Of a stretch of 64,000 nt of DNA, positions 1-11,833 are shown piece after piece. The stretch is from NCBI GenBank assembly GCA_907164885.2, contig OU015490.1, positions 10,456,516 through 10,520,515 of the forward strand, written 5' to 3'. Each line of letters starts with the position of its first letter. Within the stretch, counting starts at the first letter, position 1. The notes under the pieces were generated by a model. It saw only the letters and a program-made list of their open reading frames with translations. It ran no database searches and had not been told where the DNA came from. The position numbers were made by a program, and so were the translations under genes. This stretch comes from Dolomedes plantarius. Lineage: Eukaryota; Arthropoda; Arachnida; Araneae; Dolomedidae.

Positions 1-449
1 GTTATAAAATTTATATCCCGAGAAAGATCATAAAAATTCCTTCAAAATGAAATTTTTTTCGAATTTTTACCTCCATTTCCTGATTTTTGGTGAATTTTTA
101 AAGATTAATTTTTAGAATTTGATTTATTAAATGCTGATCACGTGATTTCTTTTTCTGGTACTTTCAATAAATTTATCGTCACGTGCGTAACAACTAAATA
201 GACAAAAAAAATATTTTTTTCTCTTTCTAATGCAGCAGACGATTGGATATTATAAAAAAAAAATGCATATCCCTTACGATTTTTTTATAAATATATATAT
301 AGATAGATATATATTTTACATCAACTGTATACATTGATCATCGCATTTATTATAAATATATATATTTATTTTTTTGGTATAAATTGCATACGTTGACCGT
401 TGTATTTAATTTGAATGTACTCCGTAGCGAAGCGCGGGTTTTCAGCTAG
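1..449 (+). mobile_element. Non-autonomous Helitron, family A copy 1 (5' end outside window)
   Basis: The sequence matches, by eye, the element at 20864-21539 (reverse strand) and the one starting at 48528. The shared block runs from the AT-rich interior through 'tactccgtagcgaagcg' to a terminal CAGCTAG followed by T. Helitrons end in CTRR, usually CTAG, and insert between A and T, so the 3' end is placed at 449. The 5' end (TCTATATA... in the other copies) lies left of the window. No Rep or helicase coding sequence is present, so the copy depended on an autonomous partner. Confidence 0.72.
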
Positions 450-799
450 TTGTTTATAAATTTAGATGCTTATAAATATATATTTGCCCACGAAATTATT
501 GTAAACCATTGCTTAAGACTTATTTGATTGTTAACAATATGAGAAAAATATAAGAAAACATATGGCTATCAGGAAATATATAGCTATACAATTCTGTATT
601 TTATTATTTTTCTCATTGTAGTTATCGTACTGTTTTAAAATATTAGATTTGTTTCTTTTATAAAAGTTCAGCAAATGGAAAAATATGACATGATTCAAGA
701 GAAACTTAGCTTTTACAATTCTTCATATTTAAAATCATTTGTTCTCGAAACAAACAGGAGAAAATTAAATTATACCCATACTCAGTTGCCAGAGATAAT
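450..799. other. AT-rich spacer, nothing recognised
   Basis: This stretch lies between the Helitron end and the first tandem array. I see no open frame of note, no terminal repeats and no RNA-gene-like boxes. Confidence 0.6.
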
Positions 800-2287
800 C
801 TGTGATTAAAATTTGCTTGCATTAATAAATTTATATTATTGCTTAGAATTTCTTAACCTATTTATTTCATTTTTATTCTTTATTAATAAAAAATATCGTA
901 TCAGGTTCATAATTTAATTCTGAAAATCCTTGGAGAGCTAAAAAATTGAAAATCGTTGTGAAAATGTAGCATACAATAAACTTTTGATTCCTCTGTTTGT
1001 TCAGAATTCACTTTTTTCTTACTTTCAAATCTAAGAGATTACCCCTATGTTGTGAAATTAGATTGTGCGAATACTATGCAGAATTATTATAGCATACTTA
1101 CAGTTGTGTGGTTGAAAATTTATAATATTTCTTGAAATTTCGTATCTATACTTATTTATTTTACATATATATTCTTTATTTATAAAAATACAAGTTACTA
1201 GTTTACTGTTGAAAATCCTCGGAGAGCTTAAAAATTAAAAATCACTGTGAAAAGATGGTATATTTTGAACTTTTGATTCGCGTTTGTATAGCGTCCATCC
1301 CATTCTTACTTTTAAATATATGTGATTACTCCTGTTCTGTCAAATCGGATTGTGCGTACGCAATGAAGAATATTTATAGCTTACCTCCGGATGTATGCTT
1401 GAAAGTCTATTAATTAATTAAAATTTCTTACCTTTACATATTTATTTAATTTATATTCTTTATTTATACAAAAAATTACTTCAAATTCCTGATTTAATGC
1501 TGAAAATCCTTGGAGAGCGTTAAAGATAAAAATCGCAGTGAAAAGATAGTATATATATTTAACTCTTTATTCTCTGTTTGTATAGAATCCATCTCTATCT
1601 TACTTTGAAATCTAGGCGATTACCCTGTGCTGTCAAATTAGATTGTGGGTATGCGATACCGAATATTTATAGCATACTTCCAGATGTGTGGATGAAATTT
1701 TATATTATTATTTAAAATTTTTATCTTTATTTAAGCAATTTCTTTATATTTTATATTGATAAAATATATAATATAGCTGTAAGTGCATAATTTTCGGATG
1801 AAAATCCTTGGACAGCTTAAAAATGAAAAATTGCTGTGAAAAGATGGTATATATTAAACTTTTGATTCTTCTGTTTGCACAGAATCCACCTCTTTCTTAC
1901 TTTCAAATCTAAGCGATTACCCCTGTGATGTCAAATTAGATTGTGGGTATAGGATGAAAAATATTTATAGCATACTTCCGGATGTGTAGTTGAAAATTTA
2001 TAGAATTATTTAAAACTTTTTATCGTAATTTATTGATTTCATTTATATTTTTGATAAAAAATATCACTTCAAGTTCATAATTTTTCTGCTGAAAATCCCT
2101 GGAAAGTTTGAAAATTAAAACTCGCTGTGAAAAGATGTTATATATCAAACTTTTGATTCTCTGTTTGCACATAATCCACCGCTTTCTTACTTTCAAATCT
2201 AAGCGATTACCCCTGTGCTGTCAAATTAGATTGCGGGTATGCGATGCGGAATATTTATAGCATACTTCCGGATGTGTGGTTGAAAAT
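800..2287. repeat. Degenerate tandem array, about 291-bp unit, roughly five units
   Basis: The phrase 'tgaaaatcctTGGagagc' and close variants recurs near 917, 1209, 1500, 1797 and 2088, giving spacings of about 292, 291, 297 and 291. Each unit also carries 'cttactttcaaatctaag', 'ctgtcaaattagattgtg' and 'tatagcatacttccggatg' in the same order. Units differ by substitutions and small indels, so the array is old. The first unit is partial and the last stops near 2287. No coding potential is seen. Confidence 0.8.
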
Positions 2288-5149
2288 AACGTGCACCCAA
2301 AGAATAAATTGAATTTTTCCCGGGAGAAGTTCTAAAAGAGGCATTTTGAAACATGTTTATGGCTTTCTTATCGGAATGTCGTTCCAAGTAATTGCGACAC
2401 TTCGCACCCGCATAAGACAGAAGCAGAAATCAAAACTTAGACATCTGCTAAAATACGTTCGCTCACGAATAAATGTGAATCATTTTGGGTGATATTTATC
2501 TTAAAATGGTGTTTAGGAAAATAGATCTGAAATATATATTTTGTGAAAATGTCACAGCGACTGTGGATTTAAAAGAATAAATTTTTCTTCGTGCAGTTTC
2601 TAAACAGTAATGGTCATTATTTTGTATCTAATATAACAATGGTTATTACGTACATCCTGTAGATCAAAGCTTTTTTTTTTCTTATTTGGCAGGTCTCTAA
2701 ACACTGTACATTGCATTTTTGTTCTGGTAGATGGCGCCAGTGGGACATTATTAGTTTTTTTGCAATGGGAATGAATGATAATTTGATAATTACATTCAAT
2801 GTGTAAAAAAATTATACAAATTAATTAAATACAATTATATAAAAATAAAATCATAAATAAATATAATTATAAAATTATAGGTATGTTTAAAGCCTAAGTA
2901 TGAGGAAAATATATTATGATGAGACAACAACGGAAGGGAAGCGAAATACAAGACATGACAAAACTAATAGTCTCTGCTTTTTAAATGCCTCTAGAAGTGC
3001 AAGTCTTAAATATTATGAAACTCTTAAACCTGAAGATATTTTTCCAACCACAATTTTTTTCTTTCTCTTTTTTTTATACATGAAATAGGTTTGTCTTAAA
3101 GACTTTCTTTAAAAAAGCCATCACATGATAACGCCCTGAGTTAACCGAGACGAAAAACTGTCAGATTTTTTGTTCTATGCATATTTTTATTTACTAAATA
3201 GCTCCTTTGGACTTTTAATACACTTTGCTTGAGATGCTGCTTTTACATGCGGACATTTCACCATCACCTTACATGCCCTGACTATCACTTTACAGTAATT
3301 CATTGTTAGTTTCCTAGCAGCAAGACGTTTGCAGGAGAAAATGCAACGTGCAATAAATTCAGTGTTAGTAAACATCGAAATCTATATGAATTAGCGGCTT
3401 TTCGTTGGTGACTTTCAGTTCCAAGTATTGGTTAATGTCATAAAGAATTTTTTTTTAGAAAAAAAAATTTAGAAATTGTTTTTTCTAAAAAAAATTACAG
3501 TAAAAATTTATAGTTAGAAAAAAAATTTTCGTAGAAATTTAAAAAAAAAAAAACGTAGACATGTGATCGCATCTCCAATATCTATAAGTCGAGGTGGTAT
3601 GGTATACTTGAGTTTCAGATTTGTTACTTCGTGAATGAGCTACTGTTAATAGCATACCGAGAAATTCGCTTAAAAATTAATGTATGCAAACTGCAACAGG
3701 GAACATTCCTCGCATTAATTTTAAATGCAACGAATTTAAGATTTTAATCAGTTTAAGAGATAAAATTTACTTTAAATTTAAGAAATTTAGAAGGAAAAAT
3801 CATCCAGTTTTCAAAGAAAATGTATTTTATGTTGGAGTCTATTGTTCATCATTATAGTTCTTAACGCTTTACTGAATCCTTCAGTCTACTTATAATGAAC
3901 AAATTGCACTCAAAGTGAAAAATAGGCAGGAGAAATGTCAATGGGTTTCTACTCAAAAATTGGTTTCATACTTTTTTTTTATTAATTCAATCTATTAAGA
4001 AAACCGGCCTTAAGTGTTTTCTTCGCCTTTATTAAAAGAGCTTTGTGGAGAAAACTTTGCATAGGAAAGTTTTTTGAAGAGAAACCCTTTTTTAAAGATT
4101 TCTCTTTGCAGAATATATCATCAAGGTGCTGAAGATCTTTTTCAGGTTTCTGCATTCTATGACACTGTTAAAAATAAATTCTTTGGGGATTATAAGGAGC
4201 AAAACTTAAGGATTCTACAAAGAATTTAACAGTTTTAATACTGCTCCATGGGATTCCTTTGTTTAGGGATGCCAGAGAGAAACTAAACCTGTGAAAAGTT
4301 CCTACTATTACAAGCTTTTTGTAAAAAATTACGTTAATGCAACTTACATTTTATTTTAAGCAGTTTTGAAACAAAGTTACTGCAGTTTGAATCCAATAAA
4401 GTAAACTTCTAACCATATTCTGTAGAATTCCGGAAAGAAGTAAAATTTCCTTTAAATTTAAGTCATCCAGATGGAAAATTCATGCAGGGTTTGCAAAGAA
4501 AATATATTTTAACTACATTAATAAAATAAAAAAAGAGAATTTTTACGCACATATTGCAGTCATTTTAAAAGCTTTAAGGTAATAACATGATTACAGAGAG
4601 AGTTTTTCCGCAAATGCCACATCTTTATCCAATTTAAAAAGCACTTAACAGATTTAAATCAAATACCTCGAGGCCAGAGCTCAGTATTTATTGACCGTAG
4701 ATGGCAACAGGTTTTTTTAAGATGAGATTTGGGTATGACGCCACAATGGTCCTTTGCTTTCGATTGAAATGTAACAAAGCAGAAAAAGCCCAAGTGAATA
4801 ATATATAGTCCAAGAGATAAATTGCGTAAAGTAAGAACGAGATTCAAAAAAATTAAATCATTTAGCTTTTAAATCATAAAAATTCCTTTCCTCATCCCTT
4901 AAAGGAAATTTCATGTTAGGCATTGTTAGCAAAGCTAGAATGAACAAATATTTAATAAAAGTTACATTTCAGATACTTTCCTTTCAAATTCTACTCATTT
5001 TCATTATTTTTTTTTATCTATTTCATCATCTATCTGAATAAATACTTCCAGAAGGTAGGAAACGAATTATTTTGCTTTTAGCAATTCACTGAATTTCTAA
5101 GGAGTAATGTTATAAGAATCCTTCAGAAACTGATTTTCATTAAGTGATT
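2288..5149. other. AT-rich unannotated region with one weak internal duplication
   Basis: No gene-like frame is supported; the longest frames are about 60 codons and match no family I know. One weak duplication is visible: about 75 bp around 3758-3830 ('aaatttactttaaattta', then 'ttcaaagaaaatgtatttta') recurs diverged at about 4436-4512. Poly-A and poly-T runs near 3450-3560 are low complexity. Confidence 0.6.
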
Positions 5150-6725
5150 ACGAAGTGTAGAAGTGATTATTTATTTAAAAGCTTACTTAACCAGCATACA
5201 TTCTGATTAAAAATTAAAAGCTGTATCGATTTCATATACACTTAAATTGTGAATATTTTATGAGAAAAAATATCAGTTTTTTAAAAAGTCTCAAAATTGT
5301 TTCTCACAATTTTACAAAGTAATAGAGACAAAATTTTATGAATAAAATGCAAGGTTAGCAACAAACAAAAAAACTAAAAGTGATAGAAGTAATTATTTAA
5401 TTAAAGGCTTACTTAACCAGCATACATTCCGAATAAATAATTAAAAGCTGTATTGATTTCATATTCACTTAAATTATGAATTTTTAGTGTGAAAAATATA
5501 TTAGATTTTTAAAAAGTCTCGAAATTGTTTCTCAGAATACTACAAAGTAATAGAGGCAAAATTTTAAGTATAAAATGCAAGATTAATAACAAGCATTGAA
5601 AAATAAAAGTGATAGAAGTGATTATTTGTTTAAAGACTTACTAACACCAGCATACATTCTGATTAAAAATTAAGAGCTGTATCGATTTCGTATAAACTTA
5701 AATTACGGTATTTAGTGAGAAAAATATATCAGTTTTTTTAAAATTCTCGAAATTGTTTCTCAGAATACTACAAAGTAATAGAGGCATAATTTTATGAATG
5801 AAATGCAAGATTAATAACAAGCAAAGAAAAAGTAAAAGTGATAGAAGCAATTATTTATTTAAAGGCTTACTAGCACCAGCATACATTGTGATTAAAAATT
5901 AAGAGCTGTATCGATTCCATATACACTTAAATTTCGATTTTTTAGGAGAAAATATATCAGTTTTTATAATAATTCTCCAAATTGTTTCTGAAAATCTTAC
6001 AAAATAATAGAGGGGAAAATTTATGAAAAAACTGAAAAGTTAACAACAAGCAAAGAAAAAGTAAAAGTTATAGAAGTGATTATTTGTTTAAAGGCTTACT
6101 TAACCAGCATACATTCTGATTAAAAATTAAAAGCTGTATTGATTCATATACATTTAAAATGCAATTTTTTTGTGACACTAATATATAATTTTTTTAAAAA
6201 GTCTCCAAATTGTTTCTCAGAATATTACAAAGTAATAGAGGCAACAATTTATGAATAAAATGCAAGGTTAACAATAAGCAAAGAAAAAGTTAAAGTGATT
6301 ATTTATTTAAAGGCATACTTAAACAGCATACATTTTGCATAAGTAATTAAAAGCTGTATCAATTTCATATTCACTTAAATTACGATTATTAGTGTGAAAA
6401 GAATATAATTTTTTTAAAAGAGTCCAAATTGTTTCTCAGAATATTACAATGTAAAAGAGACAAAATTTTATGAATAAAATGCAAGATTAGTAACAAGCAA
6501 AGAAAAAGTAAAAGCGATAGAAGTGATTACTTATATAAAGGCATACTTAAGCAGCATACATTCTGATTAAAAATTAAAAGCTCTGTTGATTTTCTATATA
6601 CTTAAATTACGATTTTATCGTGAGAAATATATATCAGTTTTTTTAAAAAGTCTCAAAATTGTTTCTCAGAATATTACAAAGTAATAGAGGCAAAAATATA
6701 TGAATAAAATGCAAGGTTAACAACA
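5150..6725. repeat. Tandem array, about 228-bp unit, seven units
   Basis: The landmark 'gcttacttaaccagcataca' and variants recur at about 5181, 5407, 5636, 5865, 6094, 6313 and 6541, spaced 219 to 229 bp. Each unit continues with 'ttaaaagctgtatcgatt', 'aattgtttctcagaatat', 'acaaagtaatagagg' and 'aagtgatagaagtgatta'. Divergence between units is modest and indels are few, so this array looks younger than the one at 800-2287. No coding potential is seen. Confidence 0.85.
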
Positions 6726-7279
6726 AACAAAGACAAGTAAATGGAAAAAAAAAGTATCTATGTAGATAATGGGATACTTTTTTTATGTTTTCATACAAAA
6801 GCGAGTGTTCTGTGAATGAATTATTAGAGCATTAAGCTATTAAAGTGACGTGTTCTTCCGCGGAACAATGTAAATAAAATACAAAGTTACTTTTTTATTT
6901 ATTTTTAGACAGCTTCATTCATTTTCCTGGTAAGAAAGTCCGTTAAAGTTAAGAACAAGTTAAACTTAATTATGTAAATAGCATAAAATATTTAACATGT
7001 CGAGATTTTAATAGATGGTTTTCTATTTTTAAATTCTTATACAAAATCTTGTGCAGTAATTTTTTAATAACTTTAGAGTTGAAAAGCCTAGAATTGATTC
7101 TTTAAGTTTATTACAGAATAAATTAAACCCTAATGTTATATTAATGATTTTATCCAACAAGAAAACATCCGAAAAATTTGTCTTTCACTAAAAATGTTTG
7201 CTTAAATTTTACGAATACTAAATCTAGAATTATAATTTGAAACAAGCAACTATATACATACCTTAATTATTACAACAAA

Positions 7280-7282
<3 letters not shown>
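6726..7282. other. AT-rich spacer
   Basis: No gene is seen. A short hairpin lies at about 6748-6782 ('aaaaaaagtatc' against 'gatactttttt') just past the tandem array. The rest is simple AT-rich sequence running into the (TA)n tract. Confidence 0.55.
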
Positions 7283-7351
<69 letters not shown>

Positions 7352-7355
7352 TATA
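7283..7355. repeat. (TA)n microsatellite
   Basis: Nearly pure TA dinucleotide with one 'acat' interruption. It abuts the left terminal inverted repeat of the Tc1-like element, and a shorter TA tract follows the right end at 8600-8620, so the element sits in or seeded a TA tract. Confidence 0.95.
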
Positions 7356-8599
7356 CACTGAAGTGCCACTGAATTAGGGATAGCGAAGCCTATGCAAATT
7401 GTGTAGCGCTGCGCATCATGTATGCGCAAGTGAGGGCGCAGTGGTAACTGCATATATAGCGCGTACTGTGGTTGTCTGAATTAGTTGTCTGAATTATTCT
7501 GAATTAGTTGTTGGAATTGCCAGTATGGGTAAACTGCCTGATTTAGACGCCTTCGATCGCGGACAAATCGTAGGTGCGCGACGTATGGGCCATTCAATTT
7601 CCGAAATCGTCAGACAGCTAGAATTTTCAAGGTCGACAGTGTCAAGAGTATACCAAGAATACATGGATGGTGGAAAAAAAACTAGCTATCGGGCAAACTG
7701 CAAAAGACAATTAGCCTGGACAGTGCGAGTGGTGAGAGACGGCCCAGGCATATTGTACGTAGCCAGCGAAGCGAAACATTAGCTCAAATTAGCACCCAGT
7801 TTAATGACGGTGCCAGTCGTACAGTCAGTAAACGGACTGTCCAACGCTCGCTTCACCGTATGGGTTTCGGGAGCCGTCGACCTACGAGAGTACCATTGCT
7901 CTATACTCGCCATCGGGCTGCACGTCTTGCCTGGGTAAGAGAGCACAGAGACTGGAGTGTAGAGGATTGGAAACGAGTAGCATGGAATGATGAGTCTCGA
8001 TTCCGACTACTTAACGCCGACAGGAGGCTGAGAATATGGCGTCAGGCTCATGAAGCCAAGGATCCTGCATGCCTGGCTAGAACTGTACAAGGGCATGGTG
8101 GCTCAATCATGGTCTGGGGTGTTTTATCGTGGCACAGTTTGGGATCGTTGGTGCGTGTACCAACCTCCCTCAATGCAATTCGGTACGTAGAGTTGCCGGG
8201 TGATCACCTCCATCCGTTTATGCTGTTCTGTTATCCGCACGGTAATGGAGTTTTCCAGCAAGACAACTGTACCTCTCCCAAGTCCCGGTTGGCTACTGGC
8301 TGGTTGGATGAGCATTCCTCTGACTTCTCTGTCATGAATTGGCCACCTAGAAGCCAAGACTTAAATCCTATTGAGCATCTTTGGGATGTTTTGGAACAAG
8401 GCGTGAAAGGCCATCACATAGCACCAAAGAACCTTACTGAATTATGGACAGCTTTAGCCAATATTTGGCAAGCCATTCCCGTGGAACATTTCCAGAAACT
8501 TGTTGAATCTATGCCTCATCGTGTGGCAGCCGTTTTCAAGGCCAGAGGAGGCCCAACTCGTTACTAGGTAGGTATCCCTAATTCAGTGGCACATCAGTG
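7356..8599 (+). mobile_element. Tc1-like element, family 1 copy A (DD36E-type spacing)
   Basis: The ends form an inverted repeat of about 25 bp, CACTGAAGTGCCACTGAATT on the left and the same with one mismatch (CACTGATG) on the right. Both sides are flanked by TA, the expected Tc1/mariner target duplication. Length is 1244 bp. It encodes a single transposase on the plus strand, nearly intact except for one frameshift. A second copy, inverted, is at 16858-18078. Confidence 0.93.
7525..8567 (+). pseudogene. Tc1-like transposase, one frameshift
   Basis: The protein is a cut-and-paste transposase that would bind the element's inverted repeats and catalyse strand cleavage. It starts MGKLPDLDAFDRG; residues 1-60 hold a helix-turn-helix (GHSISEIVRQLEFSRSTVSR). 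The catalytic part follows from about 7730 in another frame: first Asp in WNDESRF, second Asp in VFQQDN, Glu in LNPIEHLWD. I count 36 residues between the second Asp and the Glu, not the 34 of classical Tc1. The frame breaks near 7722, where this copy reads 'acagtgcgagtgg' while copy B reads 'acagtaagtgg' (two extra bases). The C-terminus GGPTRY and the stop are intact. Apart from that break the copy looks young. Confidence 0.9.
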
Positions 8600-8628
8600 T
8601 ATATATATATATATATATATTTATAAGA
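8600..8628. repeat. Short (TA)n tract between Tc1 and Helitron
   Basis: About ten TA units follow the right Tc1 end, then 'ttataaga' leads into the next element. Together with 7283-7355 it shows the Tc1 copy is embedded in TA repeats. Confidence 0.85.
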
Positions 8629-9791
8629 TCTCGTTTGTTTGTTTGTTTGTCCGCTATAGAATCTTAGACTGTTTCACCCACCGGCCAAATTTGGCACAGT
8701 TATTGTTTAGGACCCGAGAAAGTTAACGCAGCAAAAACAAACTTTGGGACTCAATTAGTTTTTATAAAATTAATTTTTTAAGGATTTTTTGTGGCCCTAA
8801 GATGTGCGCGTACCACTTAAATGTGGATACAGCCCCTTCATCACAACCCCTTCACTTTATTCACCAAGAAGAGTATTTCTGAACGCTAAAAGCTGGGTGC
8901 TGCATTATCAGTCAAATTCCAATGCTCGGGGAAGAAGAGGTTGGTACAATGGCCCTGTTTCCCCAGATACACACTCCTACGGTTTTCGGCCTTGGGAAAA
9001 TTAAAAACTGATTTACAATTTGCTTTTTATACGGTTTTTGGCCTGTCGACAATAAAAAACTGAATCACCAAAGTAAGGAAAATAGACTTCATGCGGAATC
9101 CCACCTTACTTTGATTAAATAAAGAGGATAACGCATCTTGCACTTGACCTCGTGGGTGATGTGGAAAAAAGTGCGTCTCTTGGGTGTTGTGGAAAAAACT
9201 GCGTTTTTAAGGGAAAAATAAATAATAAAGGCAAATGTAAATTATAATTTTTTTTTTTATCCTATGGCTTTATTTGGAAAATTAATCCATATTTACAGGC
9301 AACACAAACAGCAAACAACTAAGCATTGAACAGATGCATAAAGCACAACAGTAAACAAAGTCACATAAAATTATAAAATTTATTTCTAATTAAACAGTGG
9401 ATCAAACAAATCTAATTAAATCTAATTAAACAGTATCTAAAAAAATTAATTAAGCAGTAAACCTATTCAATCCAAACGTGCGAATCACGCAACACTGTGT
9501 TATTAATTCTCAATAAAATCAGACGTATAATCAGACGAAGGTCCTCAGGCTCAAAGTTTCTTTCTTTCTTTTTGTTTGTATATTATTTCAGTAGTCCAGA
9601 TCAATTGTCCGGACAGTTGTCCGCCTGTTCAGTTGTCCAATTCTAATGCGCTAAGTTCATTCTGTCTGGACAGATGAACATGAAGAGCGGGTATTGCAGC
9701 CAAGTAATTTTTTTTTTTTTTTTTTTGATGGAATACATGAAAAATTTTATATCTAAATATCTACCCGGACAAAGCCGGGCAACAATGCTAA
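8629..9791 (+). mobile_element. Helitron-like non-autonomous element, family C
   Basis: The left end reads A|TCTCGTTTGTTTGTTTGTT, typical of Helitron 5' ends (TC start, short simple repeat, then a phrase such as 'ccggccaaatttggcacag'). The right end has a GC-rich hairpin, CCCGG-acaaag-CCGGG, about ten bases before GCTAA, matching the Helitron 3' hairpin plus CTRR layout. The base after the end is A instead of T, so the exact 3' boundary is uncertain. No helicase or Rep domain is seen inside. A (TA)n tract starts directly after it. Confidence 0.6.
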
Positions 9792-9792
9792 A

Positions 9793-9793
<1 letters not shown>

Positions 9794-9885
<92 letters not shown>

Positions 9886-9888
9886 TAT
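9794..9888. repeat. (TA)n microsatellite
   Basis: Almost pure TA with one 'gtat' interruption. It lies between the Helitron-like 3' end and a fragment with a Tigger-like terminus. Confidence 0.95.
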
Positions 9889-9893
9889 AAAAG

Positions 9894-10110
9894 CAGTAAA
9901 ACCTCTCTAGCCATCGACCCCTCTATATGGCCATGTTTGGCTCTTAACCGATTAAAAACTCTATGGAGCCAATGTTATGGAAGGAACCCAGCAAAAAGGC
10001 CACTTTTTTTCGGAACCGTCACGGGCCGTGATAGATCAGTTTCACAGAATATATCCTTTTTTTTCTATCGAGCTCTCTATATCTCCTGGAGGCCAATTTC
10101 GTTTAAAAAT
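9894..10110. mobile_element. Possible pogo/Tigger-like terminal fragment
   Basis: The sequence starts CAGTAAAACCTCTCTAGCCA and continues with 'tcgacccctctatatggcca', the style of pogo/Tigger inverted repeats (CAGT plus a phrase repeated subterminally). Later 'ctctatggagcca' and 'ctctctatatctcctgg' repeat it. I could not find the matching right end, so this is a terminal fragment at best. Confidence 0.35.
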
Positions 10111-11433
10111 TGCAAGCTCATTTTATCTCTGAAATTAAAATTTCATTTATTATGAGTGAGACATGCTTTCAGATAAAAACCTGAAAAAATTTTTGTAGAC
10201 TTGGCTGGTTTTTTTCACTTTTAGAAGACATAGCTTTCCCAAAGCTAGAAAAACTACTTATTACTAGGAGGACATTTGCTTGGAATAACCTCAATGATGG
10301 CAAAAAGTTTTAAAAGTGATTGTTAATGCAGCAGATGAAAACTATTACGTCTGTATCAGCTCAAGTAAAAAGCAAAATATCACACAGTCACACAGAATAA
10401 CACAGTGATGGGTTTTTGTAAAATGTTTTTAATGATAAAAAGGAAAAATAATCAAACCGAATTATACACTGAAAAGAATTCTTATTCTTATTAAATGAAC
10501 GGAAAAAATATATAATAACAAATGAAGCCATGAACTGTAACTGGTTAAGGAAAAAATTTAATTAATAAATCATTACATTTTTATATTTATATGCAAAATA
10601 ACTTAATATTTTTTGTAATCGACAAGTTTTATTTTAATAAGGTAATTTTTGAGTCGCAAATAAGTTTTTCTCTGGCTGCAGGACTTAATTGTTCAGTTGA
10701 ATGATTTTTGTTTGAAGATAGTGTTGGCAGTTAAATAAAAAATACCAATAATACATTGAAACAAAATAGATTTGAAATCGAATTGTTTTTCTGCGTTAGT
10801 AGAGGAGTAACATAGGTATTGCAATATATAAATGTAAACAATATTCTTGACACTAGCCATAAATAGGGTCAACTACTGACCTAAAATTATGAATAATTAA
10901 AGCATATGTCAACTTGACTCCGAAATAAAATTTTTTTATGAGATAATTTAAATGAAAATTTTAATCCATTCTTGCGCTTTTTGGTTAAAAAAGGGGGAAT
11001 TAGAATATTCCTTGCGATTCATAGAAGTGTTTTTTTTTCCTGGAGGCTACGCAGAATGCTCTTTATATCAACAGTTTTAGTTTATCTGTTATCTATAAGG
11101 TTATATATATATGGAAATTTTCCCATCTTCGAATAAATTCTGAATTGTGCAACTGTTTAACATCGTTTTTAAGAAAAGGAAATAGTGTTGCAGTTGTTAG
11201 TAAAAAGTGTCCCTTTCCACAGACAAATGACAGCTATGAAGTTTCAAGCTAACTCTAAATGATGATTTATGATTAAAATAACCTGTAACTAACGGCTGAA
11301 CGGTGAGAAAATTTTATAAATCCTTTTCTACTTGACTACTATATTTTTGCAAATAGGGTTCGCTGATGATCGTTTCTTCTGCATCAAAATGCAGATGAAC
11401 AAACTTAGTTTTATGTTATTAAATAAATATATA
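10111..11433. other. AT-rich unannotated region
   Basis: No coding region, inverted repeat or RNA-like box could be supported. It contains scattered low-complexity A and T runs only. Confidence 0.6.
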
Positions 11434-11833
11434 CCGTAAAATATTGAGTATAATACGCACTTTTTTTTCACATTTTAGTCCGCAGTAATGACGGTGCGTA
11501 TTATACTCGTGTACAAAAAAGCGTAGTTTTAAACATTGAATAAACGACAAACAATAGATGATCTGTATTCTAGTGAAAGTGATTAAGACTGAGAATTTCC
11601 CAGTATTGTTTGTTTTGAATTAAAAATTTAAGTTTTTTTTACCGAATTTGACTTTTCGTTTATTTTTATTACAAATTTTATTTATGTTGAAACATATTTG
11701 TGTAGTTTTTAAATTAAATATTGAAAAGTTACGGGTGCGTATTATAGTCGAATTTTAATTTTCTCCAAAAATTTCGCGCAAAATCAAGCATGCATATACT
11801 ACACGTGTGCGTATTATAGTCAAGATTTTACGG
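11434..11833. mobile_element. MITE with CCGTAAAAT termini
   Basis: The left end CCGTAAAATATTGAGTATAA (then TACGCAC) is inverted at the right as 'gtgcgtattatagtcaagat' followed by 'tttacgg'. Inner copies of 'tgcgtattata' also occur near 11490 and 11730. TA precedes the left end; the right flank is CA, so the target duplication is decayed or not TA. Length is about 400 bp and no transposase is present. Similar CCGTA-type ends mark the elements at 33663 and 42745. Confidence 0.62.

Noticed and set aside
4659..4847. 62-codon minus-strand frame (MNLVLTLRNLSLGLYIIHLG) as a small secreted or membrane peptide
   Set aside because: One hydrophobic stretch in AT-rich DNA is common by chance; no neighbour, splice or repeat evidence supports it.
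8124..8357. Minus-strand frame opposite the Tc1 transposase (likewise 17141-17353, 32206-32712, 49576-49860)
   Set aside because: These are antisense shadows of transposase genes.
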